Positions 11,163-21,754 of a stretch of 64,000 nucleotides of DNA are shown here, piece after piece; positions within the stretch are counted from its first letter, which is position 1; every line of letters begins with the position of its first letter. The notes under the pieces were generated by a model. That model saw nothing but the letters and a program-made list of their open reading frames with translations, made no database searches and had not been told where the DNA came from. The stretch covers positions 62,964,531 to 63,028,530 of the forward strand of contig CM061918.1 of NCBI GenBank assembly GCA_031002005.1. Reading direction: 5' to 3'. The position numbers were made by a program, and so were the translations under genes. Source of the DNA: Vandiemenella viatica (taxonomy: Eukaryota; Arthropoda; Insecta; Orthoptera; Morabidae).

Positions 11163-11218
11163 TTCTTTGTAGCATTTTCGCTCAGTGCGACCCGACACGA
11201 ACCGGTTAGGGAGCGTCC

Positions 11219-11592
11219 ATAAACCACGTAGCTTCATTTTGGCCTCCTGTCGACCTCCCCTCCCCCCCACGAAGCATGCCGTGGCTTTTGTCTCAACCCC
11301 CTCATCCCCCCCTCGTAGCACTAGCTTTTCCCCCTATTGGTATCCAGAAGACTTTTGTACTGTTTTCCTCTTGTCAGACTATCGTAAATTACATACGGAG
11401 ATAATTAAATCACGGAAACAAATATTAACATGCTGTTGTGTGTTCTGTGCGTCATTTTAACTGTGACAAATAATATGAATGAAAAGCTACGTGGCCTTTC
11501 CCAGAAACCCCCCTCCCCCCAGTAGCCCAGTGTAGCTTACCAGCCAACCTCTCCCCCCTTTAGACCGAGACACGTAATTTATGGACGCTCCC
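11219..11592 (+). mobile_element. Harbinger-like MITE, copy 2
   Basis: GGGAGCGTCCATAAAC at the left and its inverted partner (TTTATGGACGCTCCC) at the right, flanked by TTA (11216-11218 and 11593-11595). The 374-bp element has C-rich subterminal blocks and an AT-rich centre almost identical to 16640-16710. Confidence 0.8.
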
Positions 11593-11649
11593 TTATCTTA
11601 GAACACTGCAATGATCGCCTGAATACCGTCACTGCAGTGCTGAGTGGCA

Positions 11650-12260
11650 AAATTTAGTGTTTTAATCTACAGTGATTGCCGCGTACCGTGGTGAACATAG
11701 CGGACAACGCGAGGTAAGGGGCGCCATTGACTATAGCATGCTATCTCACCTTCTAGGTACTGAGGGTAATCTGAACAGGAACCGCTATATCAGGGAGTAT
11801 TAGCCCGCGGCATTGCCCCTCCTGCAAACAGCTCCACATGCCATATTTCAGCAGGACAATGCCTGATCACATATGGCGAGGAATGTGCAATTCTTATTCA
11901 CAGAACGACGGGTAGCACGGCTTCCTGACCTGCACGTTCATCGGACATGTTGCCCATCAGACTTGTCTGGGGTGTGGTCAGTCGGCAACTTGTTCGACCA
12001 GGTCCTGCTGTAATCACTGTGGTTGTGTCGTTGTTTTGTGGGTGCGCCTACATACCACGTGGCAGTATGTTCCCCAGCAGCATGTCCAGGCTTTCTTTGA
12101 TTCCATCCACAACTGGCAGTCATTGCCGCACGTGGCGGCTTCGCTGAATTCTCAAGGTCAAAATGCATGTACATTTCTATAATTTTAATCACTAGTGTCA
12201 TGTCCCTAATCTGTGAGATAAATATCACATGTGTTCTTCTTGGTGTTGAATTTTACACCG
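11650..12260 (+). pseudogene. Tc1-like transposase C-terminal remnant
   Basis: Plus strand. Around 11845 the sequence reads FQQDNA and then a stop (TGA at 11863), where the family has an arginine; onward it reads SHMARNVQF, then a segment matching the last catalytic region and the end of the protein (LPHVAASLN near 12120). Frames shift several times. The 3' flank (TTCTATAATTTTAAT and later TCACATGTG blocks) also matches 58870-58990, so both belong to one family. No intact termini found. Confidence 0.7.
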
Positions 12261-12269
12261 ACAGTAGTG

Positions 12270-12835
12270 TAGATTCTATGATTTTTAATAAAGTATCTGT
12301 ACTCTTGATGTATTTTATTTAAATTAATAAAATTAATTTGTTTGTAGTGACGACATGTTGACAGATTTTCAAATAGCAACACAGTTCGCATCAGTCGTTG
12401 CTGTACCTTTTGTTTAACTTGGAATCCTCACCACTGAAGCTCCTAGCATGCTTCAGATGAATACAATAAAACTTTGCCAGAACAATCTTCAGGTTAAGCA
12501 CCCACAAAAATTCTTGGATGTACATGTATTTGAACCAAGGACCCTGAATTTTCAAGGTAGGTGTATTAACCACATCTTCACTGGTTTAAGAAAAAAAAAC
12601 CTATTGCAAGAATTATATTATGGACCTCAATAGTAAGTTTTTGTTCGCAAAATATTAATTTGTTGAAAATATAAAAAAAAAAAAAAAAATGCGAAAGTAT
12701 CTTATCCAAAATAATTACGAGTATAGATGTAAGTCTTTATTAAGATCCTTTATCTTGAATTTTTGAAGATGTACCAATCTTATGAATTTTAATTTTGATA
12801 AGGGGAACAAATTGTTAACGACTTCATTCCTCGAG
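12270..12835. other. no gene recognised
   Basis: AT-rich; an A-run at about 12671-12690. Short ORFs in both directions look like chance. Confidence 0.4.
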
Positions 12836-12837
12836 AA

Positions 12838-13100
12838 ACAGTGGCCTGGTTAAGGCGTCTGACTGGAGATCAGAAGGTCCACAGTCCGAATCCCTGTCTC
12901 GGCGGAGATTTCCATAGGCCCTTCACCTTGCTGTGTAATCCTAAGTCCATCAGAAAGCTTTCGTGTTTGGGATTTTAGGTTAAAGTGTAGGATCCCTATA
13001 CCCAACAGGATTTCGGGGTTAGGTTAGGTAACGAGGAAAGGAACTGGCCGTCCTACCTCCAATATCAGGTTAAGTATACTTCCTTCGGGAGGTTCCAACC
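12838..13100 (+). mobile_element. second SINE family, tRNA-derived
   Basis: tRNA-like head with an A-box-like TGGCCTGGTTAAGGCGTCTG and a B-box-like GTCCGAATCCC, then a body containing GTCTCGGCGG, CTGTGTAATCC and TTAGGTTAGG blocks. The same order appears at about 59770-60050. Distinct from the main SINE. Confidence 0.6.
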
Positions 13101-13215
13101 AAACTTTGGGTTGAATACCAAGCTTAATATCGGTTGCATTTTGGAGTACCTATTAAACGATACAATTCTCATTGGGATAGGCGAACTTCCCCCCCCCCCA
13201 CCGGCGAATTTGCTG

Positions 13216-13300
13216 CTTGAAGATCTCTCGGGCATGCGTCCGGATCAATTTGTTGCACAACGACCAATTGATCTGGTCGCATGCCCGAGAGATCTTCAAG
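13216..13300. repeat. 85-bp near-perfect hairpin
   Basis: Arms beginning CTTGAAGATCTCTCGGGCAT and ending in its complement enclose a short asymmetric loop around TGTTGCACAACGACC. A related arm (CTTGAAGATTTCTTGGGTAT) occurs singly at 29664-29690. Could form a strong cruciform or RNA hairpin. Confidence 0.75.
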
Positions 13301-13304
13301 AAGT

Positions 13305-13848
13305 ATTTTTTTATTTACCTGTTTTACTATAAAAGAACACAACTTCCTGAAAAATTGTACCATATTTGATGCAAAGACTGGAGAATTATGAGGCTGTGAT
13401 ATGCAAACAGACGAATATGTGAAGACAATGATCAGCGGTGCCCTAAGTATTGGCCTAATTAGTGTGACGTTCTTTGGACCTAAGTCAGGTTTATACGCAG
13501 GCTTGGAACAAATCAACGTATGATAGATTAATAGCGGAAACATGGCAAAAAGAAATAAAAAACAACTGCTTCCGGAATATTGTATAGGAGATTTTCCGGT
13601 AGAATGAATTATAAGCTAGCTACATTGAAATTCATCCACCAACTGTCACGTCATTTAGACGTGTACGAAGTGTTCGCACATGTGTCGCAGTCTAAATGGA
13701 TCTTTGAGTCGCACATATCAAATGAGTTGCAGTTGCAGCTGATTTAATTCAGTGTTGTAAATGTCATCGCAGAATGTTGCAGACAGATTCGTGTGTTAAT
13801 AGCTGGTACCAGATACTGAGTGGCAAAAAATATTGACAGTTAGAAAAC
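13305..13848. other. no gene recognised
   Basis: Nothing supportable between the hairpin and the next transposon. Confidence 0.4.
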
Positions 13849-13851
13849 CTA

Positions 13852-14965
13852 CACTGAAGAGCCAAAGAAGCTGGTACACCTGCCTAATATCGTGTAAGGC
13901 CCCCGCGAGCACACAGAAGTGCCGCAACACGACGTAGCATGGACTTGACTAATGTCTGAAGTAGTGCTGGAGGGAATTGACACCATTCATCCTGCAAGGC
14001 TGTCCATAAATCCTCAAGAGTACGAGGAGAGTGTTCCTGGAGCCACTCTGTAGCAATTCTGGACGTGTGGGGTGTCGCATTGCCCTGCTGGAATTGCCCA
14101 AGTCCGTCGGATTGCACAATGGACATGAATGGATGCAGGTGATCAGCCAGGATGCGTACGTACGTGTCATCTGTCAGAGTCGTATGTAGACGTAACAGGG
14201 GTCCCATGGACTCCAACTGCACACGCTCCACACCAACACAGAGCCTCCACCAGCTTGAACAGTCCCCTGCTGACATGCAGGGTACATGAATTACTGAGGT
14301 TGTCTTCATAGCCGTACACGTCCATCCGGTCGATACAATTTGTAACGAGACTCGTCAGACCAGGTAACATGTTTCCAATCATCAACAGTCCAATGTCGGT
14401 GTTGACGGGCCCAGGTGAGGCATAAAGCTTTGTGTCATACACTCAGCAAGGGTACACGAGTGGGTCTTCGGCTCCGAAAGCCCATACCAATGATGTTTCG
14501 TTGAATGGTTTGCACCCTGACACTTGTTGATGGCCCAGCACTGAAATCCGCAGCAATTTGCTGAAGAGTTGCACTTCTGTCACGTTGAACGATTCTCTTC
14601 AGTCGTCGGTGGTCCCGTTCTCGCAGGATTTTTTTTCCGGCTGCAGCGATGTCGGTGATTTGATGTTTAATCGGAATCCAGATATTCACGGTGCACTCGT
14701 GAAATGGTCGTATGGGAAAATCCCCACCTCATCGCTACTTCGGAGATGCTTTGTCCCATCTCTCGTGCGCCGATTATAACACCACGTTCAATCTCACTTA
14801 AATCGTGATAACCTGCCATTGTAGCAGCAGTAATCGATCTGACGTCTGCGGCAGACAACTGTTGTCTTATATAGGCGTTGCCGAACACAGCGCCGTACTC
14901 TGATTATTTACATATCTCTGTGTTTGCATACGCATAGGTATACCAGTTTCTTTGGCTCTTCAGTT
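13852..14965 (-). mobile_element. near full-length Tc1-like transposon, decayed
   Basis: Inverted termini CACTGAAGAGCCAAAGAAGC and AACTGAAGAGCCAAAGAAAC, flanked by TA (13850-13851 and 14966-14967). On the minus strand the transposase can be followed in pieces: helix-turn-helix (HDLSEIERGVIIGAREMG, about 14819-14766), linker and second helix-turn-helix (RRLKRIVQRDR), and the C-terminal part (13884-14309). The motif around the second catalytic acid reads QQGNATPH where the family has an aspartate after QQ, so a catalytic residue is lost. Several frameshifts separate the pieces. Confidence 0.85.
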
Positions 14966-14969
14966 TATT

Positions 14970-16495
14970 TATGAAGAACGATGCAACAAACGAAGAATAA
15001 TAGAAAAGGCAAAGGATGTTACTACAATGAGTTTAACTTGTAATGATACAAACCGTGGATTACTAATTAAAGCGTCAGTAAATGTCAGAGAACAATCTGT
15101 TCTGTCAAGTGCCTGACGAGAAGGACGCTCTTAGTCAGAAAATAATAAAATCAGCAAGAAAAATTGTACTACCATAGGCCTGAGGTTTAGAATGTGAATC
15201 ATTTGTTTTTCCATTGCTGATGTAACCAACCTCATGTGGATTAGAAACTGGGATTGATATTACTAAAAGGACATCAGCTTCCAGTAATCATGACATCTCC
15301 CCTGTCACCTGCAGAATATTGTAAGACTTCGTAGTAGCAACAGACCTGTGGACTTAATATTGAGCTAGGAACTAAGTTAGAAGCAAATTAAGACGATGCC
15401 AAGGACTACATCTTCTACGAATCAGTACCAGGTCCAATTTTGTGTGTGATAGGTTAGAAGCTGCAATTTAATATCTTTGTGCTTTGTACTTCCATTATGG
15501 TTAAGACTGAAGCTAATATAAATTCAATCAAAATAGAAAGATAATAAACTAAACTTAAAAAAGACCTCGTTATTTTATTACTCTCAAGGCATACGCAAAA
15601 TTGTCTGTTAGAAACTTCTCTGAAACTAATACTGACACACTGAAGACAGAATTAAATAATTCAGTCAGTTCATACAATGTTAGCCATCACTGGTGATCTA
15701 CGAACGTATCTGTCAGTTCATGAGGGGGATTGTAGAGGTATTGGTATCGTGAATGGCAAAGCTTTTGTTTCCCGCATGAGTCTCGTCCGTGCAGAATGTG
15801 CCGAATAAGTGAATTTCACTGACAATGGGGCAATGTCCAAGTGTGGAATCTGGCAGGCAGTAATTTCTTCTTCACACAGTGTAAAAATCTGTAAAACTGG
15901 CCAGAAATCACGTTTCACCGAAAAGACAGGTTTCATCAGTAGTTTACGGGAGTGAGAAGTGGAAGGCGATCCATGAGCAAACCACAGAATTTTTTAGTAA
16001 CAAAATTAAATTAATGTTAACACAGTTTGTTGCTTGGTGAACCAATGCTGCGAGACGTGAAGCTCAAGGAACGGATCAGAGTTCGCGGAGCTGGTTAGTG
16101 AGAGAAGAAGAATCCTAGAACACGTCTGTTTTGCCTTCGGGGACCTCTGATCTGACCCAGTGACGGAATACCTCGTGCTGGAATTGTATTCTGAGACCTA
16201 TATTCTGCGAAACTTGAAAACCACTTTGGATAGGAGAGCACATTGTGGCCATTCAACCTTCCGCCTCATGCAGGGAGGCAGCAAGCTTGGCAACATACGT
16301 GACTAGTCGAGGTTACGGGCGACCAATGTGGTCTGTAAAAGATCTAAGCAATGGGCATCGCTTCAAACAACATTCTACAGCAATAAAATCAGCACCATCC
16401 ACATGTGAATGTCCACTTCAAAGAATCCCAATGCCACTAATATGTGCCTTGGTAGAGATCTCATGATTTGAACCCATTTAATTTAATTTGGGAGC
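14970..16495. other. no gene recognised
   Basis: About 1.5 kb of moderately AT-rich DNA. The short ORFs at 15718-15936 and 16245-16466 have no recognisable domain and no clear splice context. Confidence 0.4.
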
Positions 16496-16499
16496 GTCC

Positions 16500-16882
16500 A
16501 TAAACTAAGTAGCTCCATTATGGCCTCCTGTGAACCCCCCTTTCCCCTCGTAGCCCGATGTGGCTTAAACCTCTACACGTAGATTTTTTCCTTATTGATT
16601 ACAGAAGAAATTTTTTTTACCGATTTCTCTTGTCAGACTATCGTAAATTACATACGGAGATAATTAAATTACGGAAATAAATATTCACATGCTGTTGTGT
16701 GTTCTTTACCCAACTTCAATATTACACCAGCTAAAATCATTCTTCCAGAAATAGGAGCTTCAATGTGATGTGGCAATTTTTTTAAATGAAAAGCTACGTG
16801 ACTTAGCTCAGAACTCCCCCCCCCTCACCCCCACGTAGTACAGAGTAGTTTTCGAGCCAGCCGCTCCCTAGACCGTCCACAT
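16500..16882 (+). mobile_element. Harbinger-like MITE, copy 3, right end damaged
   Basis: Starts GGGAGCGTCCATAAAC as copy 2 does and keeps the same centre (CAGACTATCGTAAATTACAT block). The right terminus beyond the TAGACCG block is lost or rearranged, so no target duplication can be read. Confidence 0.7.
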
Positions 16883-16884
16883 TT

Positions 16885-17345
16885 CATTATAATTAAAGAA
16901 ACATAATCATTTCCCTTGTTATCGGAATTGATTTTTGATTGTTTAGTAAATTTTTATCACTGAGCTATGTGCTATTCAGTTGCTGTTTGAAATTCTTTTA
17001 ATCCGAGCAGTTACTCACAATAATCCCAGTACTTAATTAAGATTTGTCGTGTTAATTATCACAAGAATTTTTTAAACTTCCAGGAAGGACTGTAATGTTT
17101 CAATATAAAGGTCATACCTGTTTTTTCTGCATACAGTAGAGCTATAGATGCATTCCTTAGAATTAGGCTCTGCAGGTACTACACAGTAACTAGATATTCA
17201 GATATGGAGGAAGGTACTGGGTACGTTACTATTGTAAGAATTTGTTCAGAGTATGCTACTTAAATCCAAAACTCCGCGACTGACATACGCCGTAAATCGT
17301 TAAAAGGAATAAAACCAGCCAATTTCGAGTTGCATTTTGAACAGT
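16885..17345. other. no gene recognised
   Basis: AT-rich; nothing supportable. Confidence 0.4.
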
Positions 17346-17349
17346 TGTG

Positions 17350-17570
17350 TTCCGTTCCGGTCTCGCATTCGGGAGGACGCGGGTTCGAATCCCCGTCAAG
17401 GCATCTAGATTTGGATTTTCCATAGTTACCCCAAATCACTCCAGGCGAATGCCGGGATGCTTCCTTCAAAAAGTCCATGGCCGAATTCCTTCCCATTCCT
17501 TGTCCCCTGTCCCATCCCGCCTCTAATGACCTTAGCCGTCGACGAGGCGTAAAGCAATAAGAAAAAAAAA
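17350..17570 (+). mobile_element. tRNA-derived SINE with A-tail
   Basis: The only clear plus-strand copy, so it shows the polarity: partial tRNA-like head (B-box GGGTTCGAATCCCCGTC at 17390), body with GGCCGAATTCCTTCCCATTC, a tail block around GTCGACGAGGCGTAAAGC, then an A-run ending near 17570. The first part of the head is lost. Confidence 0.8.
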
Positions 17571-17657
17571 GTGTTTCCTTACTGTAGTGATACTTGCCGC
17601 TTCAGCTCTGTTTATTACACACCGTGAAGCTGTTTGGCACCTGTCAAGGTGTTAACT

Positions 17658-17895
17658 CAGCGGTACTCAGACATTTGTCTCCCTGGGCCGCATAAGAGCA
17701 GCTGCTATATCAGGATGGTCCGCAATAACCTACAGTACAATAAAACTCCACATTTAAAAGTAATCTTTTATTTTAACTTCGATGGATCCGTTGACTTTGT
17801 TACAAATTTTTTAGAATTTCCCATATATCCAGCTTATAATGCTAGGCTTCGCGCCACACGGAGAGGGTTGGCGGGCCACGGGTTGAGTATTGCTG
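17658..17895. mobile_element. hAT-like MITE, 238 bp
   Basis: Left end CAGCGGTACTCAGACA, right end (inverted) CAGCAATACTCAACCC. Flanking octamers TGTTAACT (17650-17657) and GGTTAACT (17896-17903) match at 7 of 8 positions, as expected for an aged hAT duplication. AT-rich, non-coding interior. Confidence 0.75.
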
Positions 17896-17904
17896 GGTTA
17901 ACTA

Positions 17905-18735
17905 GTTGGCGTTATAGTGATGGAGAAATTTCCATGATCAGCTCTTGGTCGTGCACCAATGTCTTCGTTTAAACTTCAAACCTCTCCGTGTGTAAGTGGT
18001 GAGAGCATACAACACTGTTGATGGTGATCTGTCCGTCGGATGGGCAACTTAAGTGTCTTTTGGAAGAGCATGCTTGAATGGGCCAGCATGGGGTTTCACG
18101 CTCTCTCTAATTTCTTCTCTCATGCTCAGCACAAACAAACAACACCGTACTCTAGCGGCTCCAAACTAGGTAGCACCCCTCTCCTCTAGGGTGGAGATGC
18201 TAGGTAACTTCGCCGACAGTGTTGATGATCCCCTAACACTACACCGCCAGACATACTATGTCTCCTTCGCCGCCTCTTAGACATGAAAATCTTTATTATA
18301 ACATCACATGCTTAATGAGTTTCCCATTATTAGTACTAAAAAGTAGGCATTCACGTTATTGATAATACAATTGTGGCCGGGGGGAGGAAGGGCGCGTGGG
18401 AATTTTCTTTTGCTGGAAGGGAGCTCCTCTTCTGCACTGAACATAAACATTACCACAATCATCTTCAGTAACAATTACGAACACTGTCACCCTGTTTAAG
18501 GCAAAAGGAAACACACCAGTATATTTATCCAGAGCGTTGCTATGAAGGCGTAACACCCTCCATAGAGTACTATAATTACATTTAGATATTAGATATGGCA
18601 CGCACTTTGAATGTAATGACATTCGGAGATTTGGCGTTCGAATCGCACGGCCTGCCATATGCCTCGGTGCGTACACGTCCCTCATTGCCAGATGGCTGAA
18701 AACTACGTACATGAATGAAGTTATAAACCGAGTTA
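17905..18735. other. no gene recognised
   Basis: No conserved ORF. A 118-codon minus-strand frame at 18356-18712 shows no recognisable domain. Confidence 0.4.
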
Positions 18736-18740
18736 TTGTA

Positions 18741-19485
18741 GGGTTGGGGCATTCTCCACCAGTGAAAAACTGTTACTGACCTGTTGACATTTGGATTAAC
18801 TGCTTCCTTATAATGTCCTCTTCACGTTGTACACTCTCCTTTTCCGGAAAAGTCGCCACGAATTAAATTAAAAATGCCGAAATATCGGATGCTCCACAAC
18901 CGCGAAATGTTAGCAGCACTGTAAAAAATGACTCTTAAATTATCGGTACAGGGATCATATCATCCTAAATAGGTTCATTTTGTCATAGTGATCATGGTTA
19001 GGTTGAAATTCGGCCTGGACCAAGAGTAAAAAGTTTACGGGAAATTCGTTCTGCGGCAGCCCATGCCGCAAACCAGAGACAAACAGCGGATTTGTTTACA
19101 ACTGAAGCAATCGATTATCTCTGACTGCTTATATCGATTCCAAGATGGTGAGCCTTATACTTATAGTACTGCATTTCGGATAACATTTTTGTATCTGTTA
19201 ATTTTATGCGACGTTTTGCAACGGAGTGAAGCTAAAACGGCAAGAAAATATTACAACATAGAATTAAACCAACATTTCAAGAGATTATCATTGATTTCGC
19301 AGCGCCGGCGGCAACTAATAGCAGCCCTAAAGTGTCATATTTAGGGATTTTTAATTTAATTCGTGGCGACTTATCAGGAAAAGGAGAGTCTACAACGTGA
19401 AGAGGACATTATAAGGAAGCAGTTAATCCAAATTTCAAAAGGTCAGTTACGGTTTTTCACTGGTGGAGAATGTCCCACCCCACCC
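18741..19485. mobile_element. long-TIR element, 745 bp, family unresolved
   Basis: Arms of about 130 bp (18741-18872 and 19348-19485) are inverted copies of each other at roughly 90 percent by eye; both contain GGTGGAGAAT near the outer end and AATTTAATTCG near the inner end. Outer bases are GGGT on both strands and the flanks share GTA (18738-18740, 19486-19488). Interior has no recognised transposase. A GGG terminus with a 3-bp repeat suggests Harbinger-like mobilisation, but GTA is not the usual TWA. Confidence 0.7.
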
Positions 19486-19489
19486 GTAA

Positions 19490-19590
19490 AGTGTGTTCAT
19501 ATTGTTGTTTTTGGGGTTCATCTGACCCTCTTGCCTTCATTTGTGGTAAGTGATGGGTTATTTTTCATATCCTTCGTTTTATAATTATCT
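19490..19590 (+). repeat. dispersed repeat, related to palindrome arm
   Basis: The order TTTTTGGGGTTCAT, CCTTCATTTGTGGTAAGTGA and GGGTTATTTTTC follows the right arm of the 39539-39910 palindrome and the segment at 42520-42615. Family identity unknown. Confidence 0.5.
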
Positions 19591-19599
19591 TAAAGGACT

Positions 19600-21750
19600 T
19601 TCACGGTCAGTTATCACCACTTGTATTACTTTTCTTCGTGCATCATTCCTGCCTGTTGCCCTGGTTTCTGTAGTGTAGCGTATCACCAGGGGGGGGGGGG
19701 GGGAAGAATTAATTAATTCTTAACATTTCACGCTAAACAGGATACTATAATTGAATATCAAAATGTAAATTATTCAAAGGAGAATTGGATGATTCTGGGA
19801 TTTGAAAACTGTCATAAAAAGACATTTTAATAAAGATTTTTCAATGGCATCTACAAATCTGAGCGTATTTACCATTACGTTAATAAACAAGAGGTTGTGC
19901 AATTTTCTAAGCAACGCTCAGACGTACAATGAGCCCTTTAAATGCAAGCAAACAAGTATAGTTGTACTTTAAAAATCTCACAATTATTCTAATGCAAAGT
20001 ATGTTACCAGTTATGATGATAGCAAACAGTAATGAATTTTAATGGGTTGGGACGCCACGAATGATTAACCTGTCATTGGACAGTTACACAGTCTAGCTCA
20101 GTGGTTTTATCAGATCAGAGCAAGGATCTTTATCTCAGATGCGCTTAAGGGTACAGTTTCAAAGGGAGTTGCAGGCTGAATGGCTTCGTAGAAACAAATT
20201 ACCGTTCCACGGCAGGTAGCGCTGGGCGGAGATGACCACCTGGTCGATCGTAGTAACTGGCCACGCCAGCAGTACGCGGCAAGTCGCAAGTTAGAAGTGC
20301 GCCTCAGATGGTCTCCAGGACATAAGTCAGCCCAGCACACATGGATCCCAAGTCGCCAGCGACTCGTCTGGGCTCCGGAATGGACGTGATCTTGGCTAGC
20401 CTCCCGACTGGAAGGATGTAAGGAAGGAAGTGTCTCCTCCTTTTCTCCCGTCACGGAGGTAAACTCTAACTCCGCCTCTTGTGGCTCGAAGACGACATAG
20501 AATATAAAATTCCTCGAATCTTAGTACTATGTTCCCTGTGATTGGCTGACCATCTGACGTCATGTGAATCTGTAGCTTCTCTTGGCCACGTTAAGTTTCG
20601 GCATTCCTCGAGAGCCGATGTCTCCTTCGGGTGGAAGGAATTCTGTTTACGGCCTGCCCGACAGAAATTCCTAATCCTCTTACCACTCTGCCAAAAAGGC
20701 GCCAGCCAGACTGCCCTTCACTGAAGCGTAAAATCCGTGCCTTTCACCCTTTCATGCGCATCTTTCGAACATACAGTGGACATCCCAAGAAATGGAAAAA
20801 TATTCTAATCCTTTACTTTATATACAATAAAAAGTGATATGTAACAGGGTGCTTAGCGAATCGTTACAGTAGTTTGGTAATTACTTGCGAAAAATAACTT
20901 CTATTATCTTCACAGTCGCCTTTCTTCTCTAATTTATTTTGTATTAACCATCTAACTATCAAAAGATGCATAAGCAATTATTTGCCCTTGTTAAACTTTT
21001 AATTCAATTAATTAATTATTTTATATTTCCGACCAACAACAGCAGAACTAAACACAGTTATAGTCTATATCGGACTTCTTTCTGATATTGCCCGGCTCGT
21101 ATATTGAATTTGCGAGTTCAAGATAACGACTCAGCCATGTCGCTCTTACATAAATCAACAACCGCATGAAAATAAAACTTCAAAGAATAAATGTAAGTAA
21201 GCTTGGAAAACACAGAGTAATTTATAAATATATGATCGTCACACACTATATTTTTATTTGCATAGAAGATGAATAATAATCGTATTGTAAAATTACTATA
21301 TATTAAAAACAAACACAATTAAACATAAAAAAATACAACTGAATTTTGTAACACTAGTAGCAATTATTCTAATTACTAATTACTAGTAGTAATTATTCTA
21401 AAACAATTCTTGTAGGAAATTGATTTTTTAAATATGTTTTTAATATCTACGACTATTTTTATACTTTTAGGAAGTTATTCGTCAGGCATGTCTGAGGATT
21501 ATTAAGCTCTCTTTGTTTAAATGATATGACATTTCAGTATTGTGCAAGTTATTTTAGTTTTTTTTTTTTCATTTAAATACTGCACCTGGCAATTCGACGT
21601 AAACAAGTTAAATGATCCGCGACAAATCAAATGAGACAGTATATATGTGTGTATTCTAAGAAGTTATCATGAGTGAGAACTTTCACACTCCCTTATGCCA
21701 GAAATCAACTGATAATTTATTATCATAAACCTATCTCCCTTCCGTATATT
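19600..21750. other. no gene recognised
   Basis: A G-run at 19690-19702. From about 20100 to 20750 base composition is more even and a CRE-like TGACGTCA palindrome (20555-20562) lies 12 bp after an inverted CCAAT box, but no linked coding exon is visible. The remainder is strongly AT-rich. Confidence 0.35.
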
Positions 21751-21754
21751 GTTT

